8,054 bases of DNA from an uncultured Muribaculaceae bacterium (GTDB lineage Bacteria > Bacteroidota > Bacteroidia > Bacteroidales > Muribaculaceae): the NCBI GenBank assembly GCA_910586175.1, contig CAJUIJ010000112.1:1-8054 (forward strand). Reading direction: 5' to 3'. Each line of letters begins with the position of its first letter. Position 1 is the stretch's first letter. Under the pieces are notes generated by a model. That model made no database searches and was not told the DNA's origin. It worked only from the letters and a program-made list of their open reading frames with translations. The position numbers were made by a program, and so were the translations under genes. Shown here one piece after another: positions 1-6,113 of the stretch.

Positions 1-72
1 TGCGTTATCAACAATTTTCAGTTCCCATGCCACCTTTTAACAACCGCATTTTTACGAGGACGCGACAAAGGG

Positions 73-1095
73 TCAGTCAAGATAGTCGGAGATGTGGTAG
101 CGTGGGCGGTGCTTCGTCTCGAGATATACCTTGCCGACATATAGACCCACGAGTCCTATCGAGATCATCACCATTCCACCCACGAGCCATATGGAGAGCA
201 TGAGCGAAGTCCAACCGGGCACTACATTGCCAGAGCAGAGAGAGACTACCACATATATTGCGATGGCTATTGCGATGGCTATTGCAGCTGCCCCGAGGGC
301 GAGAATCATATACATGGGGCGTATGCTGAACGAGGATATGCCATCGAAGGCGAGCGCGAGCATCTTTGCAAACGAGTATTTTGACTCACCGGCATTACGT
401 TTTTGGCGTTCCTCCTCCACGTATGTGTGTGGATATCCCATCAAGGGGATTATGCCCCTCAGATAGAGGTTGCGCTCATCATAATTACGGAGTTCGAGCA
501 CCACCCTTCGCGACATTAGGCGGAAGTCTGCATGATTGAATACCGTCTTCAGGCCGAGCGAAGACTGGAGCCTATAGAACGATTCTGCGGAGAGCCTTTT
601 GAAAGCGGAGTCGGACTTGCGGGAGCTTCTCACCCCGTAGACCACATCGTAGCCACTGTTGAAATCTCGCACCATCTCCGGGATACACTCGAGAGGATCC
701 TGAAGGTCGGCATCTATTGTTATCACCGCATCTACAGGCTCCACAACCTCCATCGCTGACCCGGCCGGCCCATTAGCCGCGAACTCAGAAGATCTCATGG
801 CGGCACCCCCCTGCGGCTCGTTGGCGACCGCGGTGAATATGCCGGCGAGGATTGCATTTTGCTGACCCGCATTGGAGACAAGGTTCAGGCCCTTGACTCG
901 ACTTGAAGCCGAGTGCAGGGAGGTTATTATGTTCCAAGTGCTATCCGTGCTGCCATCGTTGACAAACAGGATATAGCTTTGTTGAGATACGAGACCTTGT
1001 GCCGTCATCTCATCGAGGATAGAGATAAGCCTCGGGGCTGTAAGCGGCAGAGAGAGCTCCTCGTTGTAACATGGCACTATTATTGCGAGTTTCAT
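73..1095 (-). CDS. Membrane-anchored family 2 glycosyltransferase (DPM1/GtrB/ArnC-like)
   Basis: 340 residues. The N-terminal GT-A domain shows VPCYNEE (7-13), VNDGSTDST (45-53), DADLQDP (128-134, metal and nucleotide-sugar binding), NHADFRLMSR (187-196), ER..YLRG (207-214) and AGESKY (235-240). Two hydrophobic helices follow (about 260-285 and 300-322), then a short basic cytoplasmic tail. This architecture is typical of enzymes that move a sugar from a nucleotide donor to undecaprenyl (or dolichyl) phosphate on the inner face of the cytoplasmic membrane; the sugar and acceptor cannot be read from sequence. I chose ATG at 1095 because the family begins at MKLAIIVPCYNEE; an in-frame extension up to 1314 translates into unlike sequence and would overrun the promoter. 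Odd points are a Gly/Ala/Glu-rich insert at about residues 92-121 and an Ala-Ile repeat in the first membrane helix. No flippase or partner gene is visible within the window. Confidence 0.93.
   Translation of the reverse strand: MKLAIIVPCYNEELSLPLTAPRLISILDEMTAQGLVSQQSYILFVNDGSTDSTWNIITSLHSASSRVKGLNLVSNAGQQNAILAGIFTAVANEPQGGAAMRSSEFAANGPAGSAMEVVEPVDAVITIDADLQDPLECIPEMVRDFNSGYDVVYGVRSSRKSDSAFKRLSAESFYRLQSSLGLKTVFNHADFRLMSRRVVLELRNYDERNLYLRGIIPLMGYPHTYVEEERQKRNAGESKYSFAKMLALAFDGISSFSIRPMYMILALGAAAIAIAIAIAIYVVVSLCSGNVVPGWTSLMLSIWLVGGMVMISIGLVGLYVGKVYLETKHRPRYHISDYLD
256..285. repeat. 12-bp tandem repeat inside the glycosyltransferase gene
   Basis: About 2.5 copies of TATTGCGATGGC lie in tandem. 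Because 12 bp is four codons, each copy adds one Ala-Ile-Ala-Ile step, producing an (AI)n run at about residues 271-280 in the first C-terminal membrane helix. Copy gain or loss would lengthen or shorten the helix without a frameshift. It may simply reflect local slippage. Confidence 0.8.
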
Positions 1096-1171
1096 TGTAT
1101 ATGCTTTAATTTTGGGCAGAGAGGCGAGAAAGATAGAGAGATTATGAGGAGTATTGAGGTTAAAATATATG

Positions 1172-1203
1172 CAAAAATATGAATTTGGTGTGAAAAAGGC
1201 AAT
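1172..1203 (-). promoter_or_regulatory. Putative Bacteroidetes-type promoter for the glycosyltransferase gene
   Basis: Read on the minus strand, TTG (1202-1200, preceded by A at 1203) is followed after 20 bases by TATTTTTG (1179-1172). This matches the Bacteroidetes primary-sigma consensus of a TTTG/TTG -33 box, 19-21 bases, and TAnnTTTG. Transcription would start near 1166, giving a leader of about 70 bases before the ATG at 1095. The assignment rests on motif and spacing only. Confidence 0.6.
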
Positions 1204-1218
1204 AGAGGGGATGCAATA

Positions 1219-1250
1219 TTTGTAAAAATCAAAAAAAATAGCTAATTTTG
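1219..1250 (+). promoter_or_regulatory. Putative Bacteroidetes-type promoter for tRNA-Arg and the yceD-rpmF-fabH unit
   Basis: TTTG (1219-1222), a 20-base spacer and TAATTTTG (1243-1250) give a full match to the Bacteroidetes promoter consensus. The start site would be near 1255, about 125 bases upstream of the tRNA. The box lies back to back with the minus-strand promoter at 1172..1203, so the 1096..1380 gap is explained as a divergent promoter region. No separate promoter of this quality was seen between the tRNA and yceD, which suggests that the tRNA is transcribed at the head of the protein operon. Confidence 0.68.
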
Positions 1251-1380
1251 CGGACTCATAGTAGCCGACAGCCATTATGGGATGCGGCTTTGTGGCTTTA
1301 TGTCTGCTGTGCATCAGATGGGCTTTTAGAGTTTTTTTGATGGTGGCCGGCTATAGCTGCCAACGCCTGATAAGGGAGAA

Positions 1381-1452
1381 GCCTCTGTAGTTCAACGGAT
1401 AGAATAGAAGTTTCCTAAACTTTAGATAGGGGTTCGATTCCCCTCGGAGGTA
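1381..1452 (+). tRNA. tRNA-Arg (anticodon CCT)
   Basis: A full cloverleaf can be drawn. The acceptor stem is GCCTCTG (1381-1387) with CGGAGGT (1445-1451), including a G-T end pair and one T-G pair. The D stem is GTTC with GAAT (8-base loop). The anticodon stem is GAAGT with ACTTT, and its loop TTCCTAA places CCT at 1414-1416. The T arm is AGGGG/TTCGATT/CCCCT, with discriminator A at 1452. It decodes the Arg codon AGG. CCA is not encoded, so it must be added after transcription. A small hairpin (GGTGC 1470-1474 with GCACC 1484-1488) sits between it and yceD and could mark processing of a joint transcript. No integrase or attachment-site duplication is visible beside it. Confidence 0.96.
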
Positions 1453-1511
1453 CAAGAAGATGAAGATCGGGTGCATAATATAAGCACCTGCATCGCCATT
1501 ATAAAAGAGAA

Positions 1512-1979
1512 ATGGATCGGAAGGATACATATACAATCAACCTGTTGAGTCTGAAAGAGGGCTTGAATGAATTCGACTACAAGATCGGTGACGGATTTTT
1601 CGGTTCGGAAGATTCGGGTTCGGTGCTTGGTGCGGATGTTGACGTGCACTTGGACTTGACACGGCGTAATGAGAGTTATCGGTTGGAGTTTTCGTTTGAC
1701 GGAGAACTCCGGGCGGCATGTGACCGTTGTTTGGAAGCAGTGCCGATTGAGATTGCCGAGGACTACACGCTGATAGTGCGTCATGGAGAAGACTTCGAGA
1801 GTACCGAGACGAGCGAGGGTGATGAACTTCTGGTTATACCGGAAGACAGCACTACGCTTGATGTGGCATCCGTGATCCGAGACACGTTGCTTCTGAGCAT
1901 ACCTATGCGCTGCGTTCACGCAGAGGGTGAATGCAACGAGGAAATGGCTGCAAAGCTGGCGGAACACAGGGGAAGTTGA
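1512..1979 (+). CDS. yceD: YceD/DUF177 family protein linked to 23S rRNA and ribosome assembly
   Basis: 155 residues, within the usual size for DUF177/YceD. Recognition rests on the CDRC pair (Cys70, Cys73) after a beta-rich N-terminal half, the later Cys134 and Cys141, an acidic middle (about 92-112), and the position directly before rpmF, where this family sits in most bacteria. Family members are known to be needed for normal 23S rRNA accumulation in some bacteria and in plastids; the biochemical activity is not established. The four cysteines could bind a metal, which is inference. The ATG at 1512 follows an A-rich stretch without a clear Shine-Dalgarno sequence, as is usual in Bacteroidetes. 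An 88-base AT-rich gap separates it from rpmF. The plsX gene that often lies in this cluster in other phyla is absent here. Confidence 0.9.
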   Translation: MDRKDTYTINLLSLKEGLNEFDYKIGDGFFGSEDSGSVLGADVDVHLDLTRRNESYRLEFSFDGELRAACDRCLEAVPIEIAEDYTLIVRHGEDFESTETSEGDELLVIPEDSTTLDVASVIRDTLLLSIPMRCVHAEGECNEEMAAKLAEHRGS

Positions 1980-2013
1980 GACTTTTATTAAGTTGAGACT
2001 TATATTGAGACTT
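1976..2013 (+). repeat. Three TTGAGACTT direct repeats at the end of yceD
   Basis: TTGAGACTT occurs at 1976-1984, 1993-2001 and 2005-2013. The first copy contains the yceD stop codon. Start-to-start spacings are 17 and 12 bases. The repeats lie in the leader of rpmF. They may be degenerate slippage or a binding site; nothing here decides which. Confidence 0.7.
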
Positions 2014-2067
2014 ATTAAGAATAAGGAAAATAAAAAATAAAAACAACATATAAAAAAATAGAAGAAA

Positions 2068-2241
2068 ATGGCACATCCTAAACGCAGACAATCGCACACC
2101 AGAACAGCGAAGCGTCGCACACACGACAAAGCGCTCATTCCGACAATCGCTCTTTGCCCCAACTGCGGTGCATGGCACGTATATCACACAATGTGTGGAG
2201 AATGCGGCTACTATCGCGGCAAACAGATGATTGAAAAGTAA
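2068..2241 (+). CDS. rpmF: Ribosomal protein bL32
   Basis: 57 residues starting MAHPKRRQSHTRTAKRRTHD, the conserved basic N-terminus of L32. It is followed by a complete zinc ribbon: CPNC (Cys30, Cys33) and CGEC (Cys43, Cys46). It is therefore the zinc-binding form and not a cysteine-free paralogue. L32 is a large-subunit protein near the peptidyl-transferase exit region. Length is normal for the family. The ATG at 2068 lies in an A-rich context (AGAAAATG), good for Bacteroidetes initiation. The stop at 2239-2241 is only 11 bases before fabH, which supports co-transcription with it. Confidence 0.97.
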   Translation: MAHPKRRQSHTRTAKRRTHDKALIPTIALCPNCGAWHVYHTMCGECGYYRGKQMIEK

Positions 2242-2252
2242 AAATAACAGCA

Positions 2253-3239
2253 ATGCCAAACGCTAAAATAAGCGGAATAGCGTCATATGTACCGGACGAC
2301 ATCTTGGACAACGAAATGCTGTCGAAGATGGTCGATACCAACGACGAGTGGATTACCACACGCGTCGGCATCAAGCAGCGCCGTATCCTGAAAGACGAGA
2401 CATTGGGCTCGAGCTATATGGGAATCAAGGCGGTCAACAAGCTGCTTGAGGAAACCGGCACGGATAAGGATAGTGTGGATCTTGTGATTTGCGCTACATC
2501 GAATCCGGACTACCGATTCCCGTCGACAGCCTCGATAATCGCACATGGCGTGGGACTTGACAAAGCCTACGGCTATGATTTGCAGGCAGCGTGCGCAGGA
2601 TTCATCGTGTCGATGCAGGATGCCCGGGCTTATATACAATCAGGTCTTTACAAGAAGGTCATCGTGGTCTGCGCCGAGAAGATGTCGAGCATGACAGACT
2701 ATCAGGACCGTGCTACGTGTCCGTTGTTTGGAGACGCGGCGGCAGCGGTGCTTGTGGAGCCGACAGATGAGCCTGTGGGAGTGATCGACGGAGAGATTCA
2801 TGTGGACGGCAGCGGTTTGCCCCACCTTTTGATGAAGGCCGGCGGTTCAGCAAGACCTGCAACCCATGAGACAATTGATGCCCGCGAGCATTACATCTAT
2901 CAGGAAGGTCGCACGGTATACAAGAATGCCGTTCGCGACATGCTGACTTCGTCGCAGAGTGTGATGGAGCGCAATAACTTAGGCGTTAATGATGTGGATT
3001 GGTTTGTGCCTCATCAGGCTAACCTCCGTATCATCGAGGCTGTGGGAGGACGCATCCAGATACCTGCGGAGAAGACTTTGGTCAACATACAGCATTACGG
3101 CAACACATCGGCAGCCTCTATACCTTTGTGTCTTGATGAGTACAAGCATCAGCTCAAGAAGGGCGACAAGATTGTGATAACGGCCTTTGGTGCCGGCTTC
3201 ACGTGGGGTGCCATGTATCTCATCTGGGCCATAGACTGA
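2253..3239 (+). CDS. fabH: Beta-ketoacyl-ACP synthase III
   Basis: 328 residues, normal for FabH. It condenses acetyl-CoA (or a branched or other short acyl-CoA) with malonyl-ACP to start type II fatty-acid synthesis in the cytosol. The thiolase-fold catalytic triad is complete: Cys114 in QAACAGF, His254 in VPHQAN and Asn284 in HYGNTSAAS. Other family marks are DEWITTRVGI (31-40), FGDAAAAVL (159-167) and the glycine-rich C-terminus (FGAGFTWGA, 312-320). Primer preference (straight or branched) cannot be read with confidence. It follows rpmF by 11 bases and is the last gene before a strong terminator. Together with yceD and rpmF this keeps the rpmF-fabH linkage seen across bacteria, here without plsX between them. 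Confidence 0.97.
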   Translation: MPNAKISGIASYVPDDILDNEMLSKMVDTNDEWITTRVGIKQRRILKDETLGSSYMGIKAVNKLLEETGTDKDSVDLVICATSNPDYRFPSTASIIAHGVGLDKAYGYDLQAACAGFIVSMQDARAYIQSGLYKKVIVVCAEKMSSMTDYQDRATCPLFGDAAAAVLVEPTDEPVGVIDGEIHVDGSGLPHLLMKAGGSARPATHETIDAREHYIYQEGRTVYKNAVRDMLTSSQSVMERNNLGVNDVDWFVPHQANLRIIEAVGGRIQIPAEKTLVNIQHYGNTSAASIPLCLDEYKHQLKKGDKIVITAFGAGFTWGAMYLIWAID

Positions 3240-3314
3240 CCGGCCTCACCGGCCCGGGAGTAACCCGACTGAAGAAGAGCGGCAGCATTAGCTGCAAGAC
3301 TACCTAACGAATAC

Positions 3315-3347
3315 AAAAGGGCATCGGATTGAATCGGATGCCCTTTT
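3315..3347. terminator. Strong hairpin terminator after fabH
   Basis: AAAAGGGCATC (3315-3325) and GATGCCCTTTT (3337-3347) form an 11-bp perfect stem with an 11-base loop. The A and T runs at the stem edges give a terminator in both directions. It separates the fabH unit from era. A smaller hairpin (GCAGC 3282-3286 with GCTGC 3291-3295) lies just upstream. Confidence 0.85.
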
Positions 3348-3578
3348 AAGTTATCACATCGTGGCTCTTCTTTATATTTCCAGCATACAACACTATGATG
3401 GTGCGGGTTCACCCCCTTGGCTTGTGCCGGCTTAAACTTGGTCGGCAATAACGTCGTTGGCTTTTTACGGTTGGCTTTTTGTGTCCGGTGTGAACAATGG
3501 TGGCTTTGGAGGGGTTTTTACATTGCAGGTGCACCTATCCGGGTGCTTCCTGATTGTATAAAACTTAAGACTGGAATT
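3348..3578 (+). other. Gene-free leader upstream of era, with a hairpin near the start codon
   Basis: No gene is supported here. An in-frame extension of era back to 3417 exists, but it is Trp/Cys-rich and unlike any Era N-terminus. Because of the preceding terminator, era should have its own promoter, but only imperfect -7 boxes are seen (TATATTTC at 3373-3380, TAAACTTG at 3433-3440), neither with a well-spaced -33 box. A hairpin can be drawn from CAGG (3526-3529) and GCACC (3531-3535) with GGTGC (3542-3546) and CCTG (3549-3552), with a 6-base loop, ending 26 bases before the ATG. Confidence 0.5.
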
Positions 3579-4544
3579 ATGAAAGAGAATGAAATAAGTG
3601 AGGCTGCGCGCAAGCGGGCTGAGGAAGTGTTGTCAACGAGTGTCGAAAATAAGGTGGCCGAGGGTCACCGTGCAGGTTTTGTCAACATAGTGGGCAATCC
3701 TAACGTGGGGAAATCTACGCTGATGAACGACCTTGTGGGCGAGCGGATATCAATAATTACTCAGAAAGCCCAAACCACACGCCACCGCATCATGGGTATA
3801 GTCAACACTCCGGAATATCAGATAGTTTTTTCTGACACACCGGGTGTGCTGAAGCCCAAGTATAAGCTTCAGGAGTCCATGCTGGAGTTTTCGGAGGGTG
3901 CACTGACTGATGCAGATGTGCTCGTATATGTGACCGACGTTGTAGAAGATCCGGAAAAAAACAAAGACTTTTTGGACCGTGTGGCCAAGGAACAGGTGCC
4001 GGTGCTGCTTGTCATCAACAAGATAGACCTTCTCAAAGGAGACAATGCACTCAATGAGATAGTTGACAAATGGCACGCACGCTTGCCTAAGGCAGAGATA
4101 TTCCCGACGAGCGCGCTGGAACATTTCAATGTGGACAACCTGAAAAAACGCATTGTGGAGCTTCTGCCTGTATCTGCGCCATTTTTCGGCAAGGATGCAC
4201 TTACAGATAAGCCCGCCCGCTTCTTTGTGACCGAGATTATCAGGGAAAAGCTCCTGCTGATGTATGACAAGGAGATACCTTACAGCACTGAGGTGATTGT
4301 GGAGAAGTTTGATGAGAAAGAGGGTGCGATACATATCATGGCAGTGATTTATGTGGAACGTGATTCTCAGAAAGGTATCATCATAGGCAAGGGTGGCGAG
4401 AAGATAAAGAGGGTTGGAATCGCGGCTCGTGCAGACATTGAGAAATTCTTCGGCAAGAAGGTTTATCTGGAGATGTTTGTGAAAGTTGAGAAGGATTGGC
4501 GCAACCGCGACAACAAGCTTCGTGAGTTTGGCTATAAGGAATGA
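3579..4544 (+). CDS. era: GTPase Era, 30S ribosome assembly factor
   Basis: 321 residues. The GTPase domain has G1 GNPNVGKST (39-47), switch I with TQKAQTTRHR (61-70), G3 DTPG (86-89), G4 NKID (147-150) and G5 TSA (177-179). The C-terminal KH domain has GKGG (270-273) within the RNA-binding loop. Era binds the 3' end of 16S rRNA and couples small-subunit maturation to growth. I chose ATG 3579 because the protein then begins with a plausible charged helix; about 30 residues precede the G domain, giving a somewhat longer N-terminal tail than the roughly 300-residue typical Era. A later start would shorten this. It is followed by der after 78 bases that contain a CAAAGGA/TCCTTTG hairpin. Confidence 0.97.
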   Translation: MKENEISEAARKRAEEVLSTSVENKVAEGHRAGFVNIVGNPNVGKSTLMNDLVGERISIITQKAQTTRHRIMGIVNTPEYQIVFSDTPGVLKPKYKLQESMLEFSEGALTDADVLVYVTDVVEDPEKNKDFLDRVAKEQVPVLLVINKIDLLKGDNALNEIVDKWHARLPKAEIFPTSALEHFNVDNLKKRIVELLPVSAPFFGKDALTDKPARFFVTEIIREKLLLMYDKEIPYSTEVIVEKFDEKEGAIHIMAVIYVERDSQKGIIIGKGGEKIKRVGIAARADIEKFFGKKVYLEMFVKVEKDWRNRDNKLREFGYKE

Positions 4545-4565
4545 CTTGTGACCGCGCATCTGCGG

Positions 4566-4583
4566 CAAAGGAAACATCCTTTG
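4566..4583 (+). other. Hairpin in the era-der gap
   Basis: CAAAGGA (4566-4572) and TCCTTTG (4577-4583) form a 7-bp stem with an AACA tetraloop. A second small stem, CCGC (4552-4555) with GCGG (4562-4565), lies directly before it. No T-run follows, so it is probably not a simple terminator. RNA processing or differential stability between era and der is possible. Confidence 0.4.
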
Positions 4584-4622
4584 GGGATCTTTGGTAGGGA
4601 GTAATACAAAAATACAGAAAAG

Positions 4623-5939
4623 ATGAGTAAGCTTATCGCAATAGTGGGGCGGCCAAATGTCGGGAAGTCGACATTGTTCAACCGCTTGACGCAGACACGC
4701 CGTGCGATTGTAGACAATACAGCCGGCACGACACGCGACCGCCAGTATGGCAAGGTAGACTGGAATGGTCAGGAGTTTTCGATAGTCGACACCGGCGGCT
4801 GGGTGGTGAATTCAGACGATGTGTTTGAGGAGGAAATCAACAAGCAGGTTGAGATAGCAATCGAGGAGGCCGACGTGATATTGTTTGTGGTTGATTCAAC
4901 CACCGGAGTGACTGACCTTGATGACCAGGTGGCGCAGATATTGCGCAGGTCAAAGAAGCCTGTGATTGTCGTGGCCAATAAGGAGGATGTAGGCGATGCA
5001 CGCTTCAATGCGGCAGAGTTCTATTCGTTCGGCCTTGGCGACCCGATAGAGGTGTCATCGGCCAACGGTTCGGGCACCGGCGAGCTGCTCGATGAGATAG
5101 TAAAGGATATGCCCGATAAGCCTGAAGATGATGCCCCGGAGGAGAATGTGGCGAAATTTGCCATCGTGGGTCGTCCGAATGCCGGCAAATCTTCGCTTAT
5201 CAACGCCTTTATCGGTGAGGAACGCCATATAGTGACCGATATAGCAGGCACTACACGCGACTCGATATATCACCGTTACAACAAGTTTGGCTTTGACTTC
5301 TACCTTGTAGACACAGCAGGTATCCGCAAGAAGCAGAAAGTGAATGAGGATATCGAGTATTATTCGGTGATACGCTCTATCCGCGCCATCGAGGCTTCAG
5401 ACGTGTGCATCCTCATGATTGATGCCACCCGCGGCATAGAGGGCCAGGATGCCAATATCTTCGGTCTTATACAGCGCAACCGTAAGGGATTGGTGGTATG
5501 TGTGAACAAGTGGGATCTCGTGGAAGACAAGTCAATAGCAGCTCAGAAGCGATATGAGGATGCGATTCGCACTAAATTCGCACCGTTCACAGACTTCCCC
5601 ATTATCTTCACTTCAGCACTGACCAAGCAGCGTATCTATAAGGTGCTTGAAACTGCAATCGAGGTCTACAACAATCGCAGACGCATCATACCGACATCTC
5701 AGCTCAACACATATATGCTTGAGCAGATTCAGGTGACACCGCCACCGAGCAACAAGGGAAAATTTGTGAAAATCAAATATGTGACGATGCTCAAGGATGC
5801 TATGATACCTACGTTCGTATTCTTCTGCAACCTGCCACAGTGGGTGAAAGAACCATACCGCCGCTTCCTGGAAAACAAGATCAGGGAACATTGGGATTTC
5901 CACGGCACTCCTATCGCAATCTACATGAGAGAAAAATAA
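4623..5939 (+). CDS. der: Ribosome-assembly double GTPase Der (EngA)
   Basis: 438 residues, normal for Der. It has two tandem G domains and a C-terminal KH-like domain. The first domain has GRPNVGKST (9-17), DTGG (56-59), NKED (119-122) and SSA (145-147). The second has GRPNAGKSS (183-191), DTAG (230-233), NKWD (295-298) and TSA (330-332). An acidic linker (about 164-176) joins them. The KH-like end runs from about 350 and includes a TPPPSNKGK stretch. Der is an essential factor for late 50S subunit assembly. The ATG at 4623 begins the family's usual MSKLIAIVGRPNVGKST. It lies downstream of era in the same orientation, and both are ribosome-assembly GTPases, so co-transcription is likely. The TAA stop (5937-5939) overlaps the first base pairs of an AT-rich repeat. 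Confidence 0.98.
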   Translation: MSKLIAIVGRPNVGKSTLFNRLTQTRRAIVDNTAGTTRDRQYGKVDWNGQEFSIVDTGGWVVNSDDVFEEEINKQVEIAIEEADVILFVVDSTTGVTDLDDQVAQILRRSKKPVIVVANKEDVGDARFNAAEFYSFGLGDPIEVSSANGSGTGELLDEIVKDMPDKPEDDAPEENVAKFAIVGRPNAGKSSLINAFIGEERHIVTDIAGTTRDSIYHRYNKFGFDFYLVDTAGIRKKQKVNEDIEYYSVIRSIRAIEASDVCILMIDATRGIEGQDANIFGLIQRNRKGLVVCVNKWDLVEDKSIAAQKRYEDAIRTKFAPFTDFPIIFTSALTKQRIYKVLETAIEVYNNRRRIIPTSQLNTYMLEQIQVTPPPSNKGKFVKIKYVTMLKDAMIPTFVFFCNLPQWVKEPYRRFLENKIREHWDFHGTPIAIYMREK

Positions 5940-6068
5940 TGAATAATGAATAATTAAAAATGAATAATGAATAATTTTGACTGTCAGAGATATGCGGATG
6001 ATCTTTCTTGATATCTTTGACTGTGAAAGATGGCAAATTAAAGAGTTATTAATTATTCATTATTCATT
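5938..6068. repeat. AT-rich inverted and direct repeat unit after der
   Basis: AATGAATAATGAATAATT occurs at 5938-5955 and again at 5959-5976. Its reverse complement is at 6051-6068, and the first copy plus AA pairs with TT plus the right arm over 20 bases (5938-5957 with 6049-6068). Inside, TTTGACTGT-C-A-G-AGAT (5976-5991) recurs as TTTGACTGT-G-A-A-AGAT (6016-6031), 14 of 16 bases matching. ATCTTTC (6001-6007), or ATCTTT (6013-6018), can pair with the GAAAGAT at 6025-6031. No protein is encoded. The unit resembles short intergenic repeat elements with no coding capacity; its family is not identified from sequence alone. Confidence 0.8.
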
Positions 6069-6076
6069 AAAAAATT

Positions 6077-6106
6077 TGGCCGCTTACTCCTTTTGGAGGG
6101 CGGCCA
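6077..6106. terminator. Bidirectional terminator between der and the PAP2 gene
   Basis: TGGCCGC (6077-6083) and GCGGCCA (6100-6106) form a 7-bp GC-rich stem. An inner CTCC/GGAG stem (6087-6090 with 6095-6098) closes a TTTT loop. On the plus strand it is followed by CTTTTGTTT, and on the minus strand by AAATTTTTT, so it can stop both convergent transcripts. The PAP2 stop codon begins 8 bases to the right. Confidence 0.85.
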
Positions 6107-6113
6107 CTTTTGT

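Noticed and set aside
1..72. Start of another minus-strand gene downstream of the glycosyltransferase
   Set aside because: The only visible minus-strand ATG frames here hit a stop within about 13 codons; nothing callable remains before the window edge.
1096..1314. Upstream extension of the glycosyltransferase (73 residues)
   Set aside because: It would cover the putative promoters, and the sequence does not match the family N-terminus, which begins at the ATG at 1095.
1381..1452. tRNA as an integration site for a mobile element
   Set aside because: There is no integrase and no second copy of the tRNA 3' end in the window, and the downstream genes are housekeeping genes.
1422..2162. 246-residue minus-strand open frame over tRNA, yceD and rpmF
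   Set aside because: It lies antisense to a tRNA and two clearly recognised genes, has no recognisable domain, and its composition is that of a shadow frame.
3417..3578. Upstream in-frame extension of era (54 residues)
   Set aside because: The translation is Trp/Cys-rich and unlike Era; the ATG at 3579 gives a normal protein and leaves room for a leader after the terminator.
3750..4577. 275-residue minus-strand open frame over era
   Set aside because: It is antisense to a complete Era with all GTPase motifs; the translation is His/Leu/Cys-rich with no family signal.
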